Shown in pieces: positions 1 through 5,666 of a stretch of 6,853 nt of DNA. Position numbers and translations under genes: made by a program. The stretch's first letter is position 1. Each line of letters opens with the position of its first letter. Below the pieces are notes generated by a model. It saw nothing but the letters and a program-made list of their open reading frames with translations, did not search any database and had not been told where the DNA came from. Source of the DNA: Lachnospiraceae bacterium (GTDB lineage: Bacteria; Bacillota; Clostridia; Lachnospirales; Lachnospiraceae); contig DMCJ01000115.1 of the NCBI GenBank assembly GCA_003446735.1, forward strand, positions 1-6,853, given 5' to 3'.

Positions 1-1044
1 TTCGTTCCCCAGATGCTCGTTTTATTCCTCTTACTTTCCATCCTCGAGGATGTCGGATATATGGCCAGGATAGCATTTATCATGGACAGGATATTCAGAA
101 AATTCGGCCTTTCCGGTAAGAGCTTCATCCCTATGTTAGTCGGAACCGGATGCGGCGTTCCGGGTGTAATGGCATCTCGTACCATAGAAAATGAAAGAGA
201 CAGAAAAATGACGATCATGACCACGTGCTTTATTCCATGCGGCGCAAAGATGCCGATCATCGCGCTCTTTGCCGGCGCGCTCTTCGGAGGAAGCGGATTG
301 GTTGCAACCAGCGCATACTTTATCGGTGTTGCCGCCATAGTAGTATCAGGTATCATGCTTAAGAAGACAAAGTTCTTTGCAGGAAAGCCCGCACCTTTCG
401 TAATGGAGCTTCCCAAGTATCATGCGCCGAGCGCTTCAAACGTACTTCGTGCCACATGGGAAAGAGGCTGGTCCTTTATAAAGAGAGCAGGTACGGTAAT
501 CCTTCTTTCTTCCGTTATACTCTGGTTCTTACAGGGATTCGGCTTTGTAAACGGATCATTCGGTATGGTTGAAGATTCCGATGCTTCTATCCTTGCCGCA
601 ATAGGCGGAGTGATAGCATTTATCTTTACACCTCTCGGATTTGGCAACTGGCAGGCGACCGTTGCTACCATAACCGGTCTTATCGCAAAGGAAGAAGTAG
701 TAAGTACTTTCGGTGTCCTTTATCCCGGAAACTTAACCCTCAATATCGGAAGAGCGTTTACACCTGTTTCGGCATATTCGTTCATGATATTCAACTTACT
801 GTGCGCACCCTGCTTTGCAGCGATAGGTGCCATAAAAAGAGAGATGAACAATGCAAAATGGACATGGGGTGCCATCGGATATATGTGCGGCTTTGCCTAT
901 GTCGTATCGCTCATGGTTTATCAGTTCGGAAGAGTTTTCAGTTCTGAAGGCGTAAGCGTCGGTATCGTATTTGCGATCATCGCGCTTGCCGGTATCATCT
1001 ATTTCCTTGTAAGAAAGAATAAATACGAGGAAACAGAGGAATGA
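1..1044 (+). CDS. feoB: Ferrous iron transporter FeoB, C-terminal membrane half (5' end outside window)
   Basis: This is the membrane part of FeoB, which imports Fe(II) across the cytoplasmic membrane. The frame is open from base 1 (first codons read FVPQ), so the ATG at 13 is internal. The N-terminal G-protein domain and the first membrane helices lie upstream of the window. Visible family hallmarks, counted from the first codon, are LEDVGYMAR (about 15-23), the first Gate segment GTGCGVPG (about 48-55) with ASRTIENERDR after it, CFIPCGAKMP (about 76-85) in the second conserved cysteine region, ELPKYHAPS, and NWQATVATITGLIAKEEVV (about 216-234). The Cys of each Gate region is present. About eight hydrophobic segments can be counted, and the protein ends in a basic/acidic tail KNKYEETEE. 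The length of 347 residues fits the C-terminal half of a protein of about 700 residues. A small Cys-rich gene follows 13 bp downstream, the usual clostridial feo arrangement. No frameshift is seen. Identification is firm; the promoter and any feoA are outside the window. Confidence 0.96.
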   Translation, partial: FVPQMLVLFLLLSILEDVGYMARIAFIMDRIFRKFGLSGKSFIPMLVGTGCGVPGVMASRTIENERDRKMTIMTTCFIPCGAKMPIIALFAGALFGGSGLVATSAYFIGVAAIVVSGIMLKKTKFFAGKPAPFVMELPKYHAPSASNVLRATWERGWSFIKRAGTVILLSSVILWFLQGFGFVNGSFGMVEDSDASILAAIGGVIAFIFTPLGFGNWQATVATITGLIAKEEVVSTFGVLYPGNLTLNIGRAFTPVSAYSFMIFNLLCAPCFAAIGAIKREMNNAKWTWGAIGYMCGFAYVVSLMVYQFGRVFSSEGVSVGIVFAIIALAGIIYFLVRKNKYEETEE

Positions 1045-1057
1045 TATAGGAGAAAAC

Positions 1058-1222
1058 ATGAATCTTGTTTCGGTCATCGTGACTTTGGTCCTTATACTTA
1101 TACTTTCTCTTGCCGCTTTATCGATAATAAAAGATAAAAAGGCAGGAAAGAAGAGCTGTGCCTGCGGCTGTAATAACTGCAGCGGATGCAGCGGATGCTC
1201 ATCATTTAAAAAGGGTAAGTGA
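1058..1222 (+). CDS. FeoB-associated Cys-rich membrane protein (54 aa)
   Basis: This small gene starts 13 bp after the feoB stop, with AGGAG at 1048-1052 five bases before the ATG. Residues 1-24 form one hydrophobic helix (MNLVSVIVTLVLILILSLAA and on). A basic stretch KDKKAGKK follows at 25-32, then a tail with six cysteines at 34, 36, 38, 41, 44 and 47 (spacing C-x-C-x-C-xx-C-xx-C-xx-C). This shape and position match the FeoB-associated Cys-rich membrane protein family (Pfam FeoB_associated, recalled from memory), found beside feoB in Firmicutes. By the positive-inside rule the Cys tail should face the cytoplasm. From there it could receive or buffer Fe(II) leaving FeoB, or act as a small FeoC-like accessory; this role is inference. 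Very likely cotranscribed with feoB. The ORF, RBS and membrane/Cys architecture are seen directly, and the family name rests on pattern and context. Confidence 0.88.
   Translation: MNLVSVIVTLVLILILSLAALSIIKDKKAGKKSCACGCNNCSGCSGCSSFKKGK
1178..1195 (+). repeat. Perfect 9-bp tandem duplication in the Cys-rich coding tail
   Basis: TGCAGCGGA occurs twice back to back and is followed by a further TGC. It encodes the C-S-G-C-S-G-C run of the FeoB-associated protein. The repeat is in frame, so gain or loss of a unit would add or remove one CSG triplet without breaking the gene. Confidence 0.8.
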
Positions 1223-1229
1223 ACTTGGA

Positions 1230-1259
1230 TTGTATTATTCATTAAGCGGTTTAATACGA
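1230..1259. other. Imperfect inverted repeat in the feo 3' region
   Basis: TTGTATTA (1230-1237) can pair with TAATACGA (1252-1259), giving eight pairs including one G-U around a 14-base loop. It is AT-rich, lies 8 bp after the stop of the Cys-rich gene and has no T-run after it, so it is not a terminator by itself. It may be a weak mRNA 3' structure or chance. Confidence 0.25.
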
Positions 1260-1290
1260 AAGTTCTCTCCATAATGATAAGGTTAATGTG

Positions 1291-1334
1291 AAGGATGCCT
1301 CCGGCTGAAAAAGTCGGGGGTGTCTTTCTTTTTT
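1291..1334 (+). terminator. Rho-independent terminator of the feo operon
   Basis: GATGCCTCCGGCT (1294-1306) pairs with AGTCGGGGGTGTC (1312-1324). The stem has 13 pairs, four of them G-U, around the loop GAAAA. The AA before the stem can extend pairing into the T-run. A T-rich tract follows at 1325-1334 (TTTCTTTTTT). It lies about 70 bp after the Cys-rich gene and just before the next promoter. The G-U pairs all involve G or T on the + strand, so the hairpin would be weaker on the opposite strand, which supports + orientation. Confidence 0.88.
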
Positions 1335-1340
1335 ACCCCC

Positions 1341-1369
1341 TTGTTAATGTTTCTGATATAAGATAAAAT
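1341..1369 (+). promoter_or_regulatory. Sigma-A-type promoter for the GH43-metH unit
   Basis: A -35 box TTGTTA (1341-1346; consensus TTGACA) and a -10 box TAAAAT (1364-1369; consensus TATAAT) are separated by exactly 17 bp. Transcription would start near 1376, about 28 bases before the GH43 ATG, leaving a short leader with GGAGGT at 1392-1397. I saw no catabolite-response (cre) box or clear operator palindrome around it, so sugar control, if present, is not evident. Confidence 0.72.
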
Positions 1370-1403
1370 ACCATAGAAAGGAAACAGAAACGGAGGTATT
1401 TCT

Positions 1404-2987
1404 ATGTGTGCAGTTAAAGCAAAGAACCCGATAATGCCGGGATTTTATCCCGATCCTTCCATTCTTGCACTTGGAGAGGATTTCTATCTGTGTAACTCAA
1501 CGTTTTCATATTTTCCCGGTCTTCCGGTCATGCACAGCAAGGATCTTGTGCACTGGGAGCAGGCGGGTAATGTACTTGACCGTCATTCGCAGCTTCCGCT
1601 CGATAACGGAGGTCATTCCGACGGTTTATATGCACCTACGATAAGGTATCATGAAGGGAAATACTATGTTATCTGTACCAACATGACTATCGGTGGGAAG
1701 AATTTTGTCGTAGTAGCGGATAAGCCCGAAGGACCGTACAGCGAGCCTTATTATATAGACGATGCCGACGGGATAGATCCTTCGCTCTTTTTTGATGATG
1801 ACGGAAAGTGCTATTATATCGGCACACATGAAAATCCCGACGGAGTTAAATATAACGGCGACTGGTTTATCTATATATGCGAGCTTGACTTAAATACCAT
1901 GCAGCTTAAGGGTGAAAAGAAGAATGTATGGAACGGTGCTTTAAAAGGCTGTATATGGCCCGAAGGTCCTCATATCTATAAAGAGAACGGATATTATTAC
2001 ATCATGCATGCAGAGGGCGGTACAGGCCCCGAGCATTCGGAGATGATATGCAGGAGCAGGGATATTTTCGGACCTTATGAAAATAACCCCAAGAATCCGA
2101 TCTTAACTCACCGCCACCTGGGTGTTGATTATCCCATTAAGTATGTCGGACACGGTGATCTTATTAAGACTGTAAATAATGAATGGTATATGGCAATGCT
2201 CGCGGTAAGACCCAAGGAAAGATATACGACTATGGGCCGTGAAACATTCCTTGCAAAGGTCACATGGGAAGAAGACTGGCCTGTTGTTAATCCCGGGATC
2301 GGAAAGCTGGAAGACGAGGTTCTTATCGATCTTCCCGAATGGGATCCCGAGAAAGACCCTGATTCCTATACTGTAAGATACGGCTTTAAGAATAAATATC
2401 CCGGAAGCGAGAGAGAATACGATCTTACAAAGATGAAGGAGCTTGGTGATGAATTCTTATTCTTAAGGAATTATCCCGCTGATATGTATAAATTATCCGA
2501 TGAAGGTCTTATGCTTAAGGCCGGAAAGGATGATATAAGAGCATTAAGGAGTCCGTCCTATATAAGTATCAGGGTGCAGCATCATCATTTAAGGAGTGAT
2601 GTCACCTTGAATGTAAGTTCTCTTAAAGATAACGAAACTGCCGGAATTATGCTCATGCAGTCCGATAAATACAATTTAAGGATCGTGGCAGGAAGAGATA
2701 AATGCTCTATGATCCTTTGTAAGGACGGTAAGGATGAGGTCGTTGGATCGTGCGACTTAAGTGATGTTAAAAAGGATGATGAAGTTACATTTTCACTTAT
2801 GATAAACGACCTTAAAGCTGTTGGTACCGTATTTGACAAGGTGCTCGGAGAAGCCGATATAAGAAGTCTTTCTACAGAGGTTGCGGGGGGCTTTGTCGGA
2901 TGTACGGTCGGATGCTATGCAAGTGCCAACGGCAGCGAATCCGATACATACGTTAAATTCAGATCATTAACATATAAGCCGCTTTAG
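1404..2987 (+). CDS. Glycoside hydrolase family 43 beta-xylosidase / alpha-L-arabinofuranosidase, cytoplasmic
   Basis: Predicted exo-acting, inverting enzyme that removes xylose and/or arabinose from short hemicellulose oligosaccharides. The five-bladed propeller domain spans about residues 6-305. All three GH43 catalytic acids are visible: Asp17 in PGFYPDPSI (general base), Asp125 in DGIDPS (pKa modulator) and Glu187 in WPEGPH (general acid). His250 in YVGHGD and Arg279 in MGRETF match conserved active-site positions of the bacterial XynB-type enzymes. Residues about 325-527 form the C-terminal beta-sandwich domain typical of this subgroup, including the RVQHHH segment. The length of 527 aa is normal for two-domain GH43 xylosidases. 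There is no signal peptide, so it should act on imported oligosaccharides. The start at 1404 is backed by GGAGGT six bases upstream, and the conserved N-terminus begins a few residues later. metH follows after 23 bp. The xylosidase/arabinofuranosidase balance cannot be told from sequence by eye. Confidence 0.93.
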   Translation: MCAVKAKNPIMPGFYPDPSILALGEDFYLCNSTFSYFPGLPVMHSKDLVHWEQAGNVLDRHSQLPLDNGGHSDGLYAPTIRYHEGKYYVICTNMTIGGKNFVVVADKPEGPYSEPYYIDDADGIDPSLFFDDDGKCYYIGTHENPDGVKYNGDWFIYICELDLNTMQLKGEKKNVWNGALKGCIWPEGPHIYKENGYYYIMHAEGGTGPEHSEMICRSRDIFGPYENNPKNPILTHRHLGVDYPIKYVGHGDLIKTVNNEWYMAMLAVRPKERYTTMGRETFLAKVTWEEDWPVVNPGIGKLEDEVLIDLPEWDPEKDPDSYTVRYGFKNKYPGSEREYDLTKMKELGDEFLFLRNYPADMYKLSDEGLMLKAGKDDIRALRSPSYISIRVQHHHLRSDVTLNVSSLKDNETAGIMLMQSDKYNLRIVAGRDKCSMILCKDGKDEVVGSCDLSDVKKDDEVTFSLMINDLKAVGTVFDKVLGEADIRSLSTEVAGGFVGCTVGCYASANGSESDTYVKFRSLTYKPL

Positions 2988-2992
2988 GCAAA

Positions 2993-2998
2993 AAGGAG
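2993..2998 (+). promoter_or_regulatory. Ribosome binding site of metH with long spacing
   Basis: AAGGAG is the only good Shine-Dalgarno match before metH, but it lies 12 bases from the ATG at 3011, longer than the usual 5-9. No in-frame ATG, GTG or TTG exists between it and 3011, so the start stands. Translation may be somewhat weakened relative to the upstream GH43 gene. Confidence 0.65.
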
Positions 2999-3010
2999 CG
3001 TTTCTTTCAA

Positions 3011-5536
3011 ATGACCAAGAAGGAATTTAAGGATCTTCTGGATCAGAAAAAGATCATATATTTAGACGGAGCTACCGGTTCCAATCTCATGAAAGCCGGG
3101 ATGCCGGCAGGAGTATGCCCCGAAAAATGGATACTTGATAACCCGGATGCCATCATTAACCTGCAGAAAGCATATGTGGATGCGGGAAGTGATATCGTAT
3201 ATGCTCCCACATTCGGGGGTAACAGGGTAAAGCTCGGGGAATACGGCCTTTCGGAGAGGATTAATGAGATAAATGCCGAGCTTGTCGGACTTTCAAAGAA
3301 AGCTGTTAATGGCAAGGCTTTTGTAGCCGGGGATCTTACCATGACCGGAAAGCAGTTAAAGCCGACCGGCCCTATGGAATTTGAAGAGCTTATAGATATC
3401 TATAAGGAGCAGATCTTAATTTTAGTAAAAGCCGGTGTTGATCTTCTGGTAGTAGAGACCATGATGAGCCTTCAGGAGACAAGGGCCTGCGCGATAGCTG
3501 CAATGGAAGAAGTTCCCGATATGGCGATAATGGCAACGCTCACATTTGAATCGGACGGAAGGACCCTCTTTGGGTCGGATCCCGCATCTGCTGCGATTGC
3601 CTTAGATGCGCTTAATGTTGATGCTATCGGTGTTAACTGTTCTACGGGGCCTATGGCGATGAGCAGGGTTGTAGCTAAGATGGCGGAATATACGGATAAG
3701 CCTCTTATAGCTAAACCAAATGCAGGACTTCCTTCGCTTGATGCAAACGGTAAGACTGTCTATGACATGGATGCGCCTTTATTTGCAAGCGAGATGGAAG
3801 AAGTCATAAAAGCCGGTGCGTCAATACTTGGCGGATGCTGCGGAACGGATCCTGATTTTATCAGACTCTTAAAAGAGAATGTCGATAAGAATGATCTTAC
3901 CGTAAAGAGGGAAAAAGTGCGCGGCATGGGCAGGAGATTTTTATGTTCCGAAAGATCGGCATTTTCATTTACGCTTGATGACCGGTTCTTTATCGTAGGA
4001 GAGAGGATCAATCCTACGGGAAAGAAAAAGCTTCAGGCCGAGCTTAAGGAAGGAAGCTTGTCTTTGGTTGAGGAATATGCAATAGCCCAGGAAGAAAGCG
4101 GCGCTAAAGTTCTCGATATTAACATGGGCCTTGGTGGGATCGATGAAAAGCAGATGATGCTTGATGCGATCGAAGTCGTATCGGGAGTTACGAGCCTTCC
4201 TTTATGCCTTGATTCAAGCCATATAGATGTTCTTGAGGCGGGACTCAGGAGATATCCCGGAAGGGCTCTTATTAATTCGATCTCCTTAGAAAGCGTTAAG
4301 TTCAGACCTCTTCTTGAGATCGCAAAAAAATACGGGGCAATGTTCATCTTCCTTCCCTTAACGGATAAGGGACTTCCCGAAAATGAACAGGAAAGGGAGA
4401 AGAATATAGAAGATGCCCTTAAGATAATCTATGATGAATACGGATTTACCAATGAGGATGTCGTTATAGACGGACTTGTTGCCACGATCGCGGCGCAGAA
4501 AGACGCGGCAAAGGATACGTTAAGCACGATAGCATATTGCAGGAAGCATGATCTTCCGACTATATGCGGGCTTTCCAACATTTCCTTCGGACTTCCCGAA
4601 AGGATGAACGTAAATGCCGCCTTTCTTACGATGGCGATCTATAACGGGCTTACAATGGCGATAGCCAATCCCAATCAGGATATGCTCGTTAATGCTGCTT
4701 ATTCGGCGGATATCCTTATGAATAAGCCCGAAAGCGATGAAGCCTATATAGAAAGAATGGCGATCGTTAAAGAAAAGCAGGAAGAAGAGCTTATTAAAAA
4801 AGCAAGAGAGCTTTCTGCATCAAAAGACGATCCCGGTAAAACGGAAGATCAAGGTGAAATAAAAAAATCATCAGGCGGCAGGGCGGGGAAAGATGAGATA
4901 AAGGACGAGATTTCCTTTGTCAGAGAAATGGTCGTAAAAGGCAAAAAGAAAGATACGCCTCTTGCGGTAGATAAGGCTTTAAAAGCCGGGTTTTCGCCCG
5001 AAGATATCTTAAATAAAGCATTGATGCCCGCGATAGATGAAGTCGGAGCATATTTTGACAGCGGTAAATACTTCCTTCCCCAGCTGATCGCCGGAGCTGA
5101 GGCCATGAAGAACGGCATAGCCGTTATAGAGCCGCTCCTTAAGAAAGACGAAGGAGGAGATGTGCTCCCGCCCGTTGTGCTTGCAACGGTAAAAGGTGAT
5201 ATCCACGATATAGGCAAGAATCTTGTGGGACTTATGCTTAAGAACAACGGATTCCCTGTCATAGACTTGGGAAAAGATGTGCCCTGTGATGATATCATAG
5301 ATGCTGTCAAAAAGAACAAGGCAAAGATCGTTGCGCTTTCGGCCCTTATGACAACGACGATGCTCGAAATGAAAAAGGTCATTGATGAGCTTAAGGAACA
5401 GGGATTATCGGAAGATGTGAGAGTAATGGTCGGAGGAGCCTGCGTGACCGAAGATTATGCAAAAGAGATAGGCGCGGATGCATATTCATCCGATGCTGCC
5501 GATGCGGTAAGGGTCGCAAAGGAATTAAGCAAATAA
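3011..5536 (+). CDS. metH: Cobalamin-dependent methionine synthase, short form lacking the AdoMet reactivation domain
   Basis: Transfers a methyl group from 5-methyltetrahydrofolate through cob(I)alamin to homocysteine, making methionine in the cytoplasm. Module order: homocysteine S-methyltransferase barrel about 1-295, opening with LDGATGSNL and carrying the zinc ligands Cys210 (GVNC), Cys276 and Cys277 (GGCCGT); pterin-binding barrel about 322-583, with GERINPTG (330-337), LDINMG (368-373), LDSSHIDVLEAG (400-411) and NISFGLPER (523-531); a charged low-complexity linker about 585-632; a four-helix cobalamin cap about 632-715; and a Rossmann-type B12 domain about 720-841 with DIHDIG, where His732 is the lower axial ligand. 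At 841 aa it lacks the roughly 330-residue C-terminal AdoMet-binding module of the E. coli enzyme (about 1227 aa). The stop is clean and a terminator follows, so this is a natural short form, as in Thermotoga and many Clostridia. Located 23 bp behind GH43 and probably read from the same promoter. No cobalamin or SAM riboswitch fits in the gap. Confidence 0.96.
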   Translation: MTKKEFKDLLDQKKIIYLDGATGSNLMKAGMPAGVCPEKWILDNPDAIINLQKAYVDAGSDIVYAPTFGGNRVKLGEYGLSERINEINAELVGLSKKAVNGKAFVAGDLTMTGKQLKPTGPMEFEELIDIYKEQILILVKAGVDLLVVETMMSLQETRACAIAAMEEVPDMAIMATLTFESDGRTLFGSDPASAAIALDALNVDAIGVNCSTGPMAMSRVVAKMAEYTDKPLIAKPNAGLPSLDANGKTVYDMDAPLFASEMEEVIKAGASILGGCCGTDPDFIRLLKENVDKNDLTVKREKVRGMGRRFLCSERSAFSFTLDDRFFIVGERINPTGKKKLQAELKEGSLSLVEEYAIAQEESGAKVLDINMGLGGIDEKQMMLDAIEVVSGVTSLPLCLDSSHIDVLEAGLRRYPGRALINSISLESVKFRPLLEIAKKYGAMFIFLPLTDKGLPENEQEREKNIEDALKIIYDEYGFTNEDVVIDGLVATIAAQKDAAKDTLSTIAYCRKHDLPTICGLSNISFGLPERMNVNAAFLTMAIYNGLTMAIANPNQDMLVNAAYSADILMNKPESDEAYIERMAIVKEKQEEELIKKARELSASKDDPGKTEDQGEIKKSSGGRAGKDEIKDEISFVREMVVKGKKKDTPLAVDKALKAGFSPEDILNKALMPAIDEVGAYFDSGKYFLPQLIAGAEAMKNGIAVIEPLLKKDEGGDVLPPVVLATVKGDIHDIGKNLVGLMLKNNGFPVIDLGKDVPCDDIIDAVKKNKAKIVALSALMTTTMLEMKKVIDELKEQGLSEDVRVMVGGACVTEDYAKEIGADAYSSDAADAVRVAKELSK

Positions 5537-5551
5537 TAAAGATAATGCTTT

Positions 5552-5582
5552 GGCGCGTCGTTTCCGGCGCGCTTGTTTTTTT
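5552..5582 (+). terminator. Rho-independent terminator after metH
   Basis: GGCGCGTC (5552-5559) pairs with GGCGCGCT (5566-5573) around a six-base loop GTTTCC. The core is GCGCG/CGCGC, with G-U pairs at the outer end and one inside. A T-run with a single G follows (TTGTTTTTTT, 5573-5582). It begins 15 bp after the metH stop and ends the GH43-metH transcript. Confidence 0.9.
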
Positions 5583-5601
5583 ATTTGCTTTATGATAGAA
5601 T
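5573..5601 (+). promoter_or_regulatory. Extended -10 promoter for ilvB, overlapping the metH terminator
   Basis: A -35-like TTGTTT (5573-5578) and a -10 box TAGAAT (5596-5601) are 17 bp apart, and TG one base before the -10 box makes it an extended -10 promoter. Transcription would start near 5608, leaving a leader of about 59 bases. The -35 box falls within the 3' end and U-tract of the metH terminator. A second possible -10 (TATAAG at 5637-5642) lacks a good -35 and is less likely. Confidence 0.62.
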
Positions 5602-5614
5602 ATCTGATGTATGT

Positions 5615-5632
5615 GGATTTATAGGTAAATCC
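5615..5632 (+). promoter_or_regulatory. Perfect hairpin in the ilvB 5' leader
   Basis: GGATTTA (5615-5621) is followed by the loop TAGG and its exact complement TAAATCC (5626-5632). The seven-pair stem has no U-tract behind it, so it is not a terminator. It would form just inside the start of the predicted ilvB mRNA and ends about 20 bases before the ribosome binding site. It could stabilise the 5' end of the message or be a DNA operator; which one is not known. Confidence 0.5.
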
Positions 5633-5666
5633 TCTATATAAGCACTTTTTACGGGAGATTAGCTAT

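Noticed and set aside
796..1272. Reverse-strand open frame of 158 codons covering the end of feoB and the Cys-rich gene
   Set aside because: No family resemblance, and it lies opposite two well-supported genes with RBSs; it is an antisense shadow.
1347..1403. Catabolite-response (cre) element or other sugar operator near the GH43 promoter
   Set aside because: I looked for the cre pattern and for clear dyads around the promoter and leader and found none.
2988..3010. Cobalamin or SAM riboswitch upstream of metH
   Set aside because: Only 23 bp of non-coding sequence is available, far too short for either riboswitch, and no conserved element is seen in it.
4324..4330. Runs of seven A within metH (also 4861-4867) as possible programmed slippage sites
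   Set aside because: The zero frame stays open and encodes conserved protein on both sides, no stimulatory structure was noticed, and AAA AAA lysine pairs are common in this type of genome.
4849..5382. Reverse-strand open frame of 177 codons opposite the metH cap and B12 domains
   Set aside because: Composition is Ser/Phe/Ile-rich as expected for the antisense of Glu/Lys/Asp-rich coding sequence; no motif and conflict with a certain gene.
5607..5628. Possible leader peptides (ATG at 5607 or 5611, five codons each) before ilvB
   Set aside because: Too short, no RBS, no run of Leu/Val/Ile codons, and they start at or about the predicted transcription start; not an attenuator.
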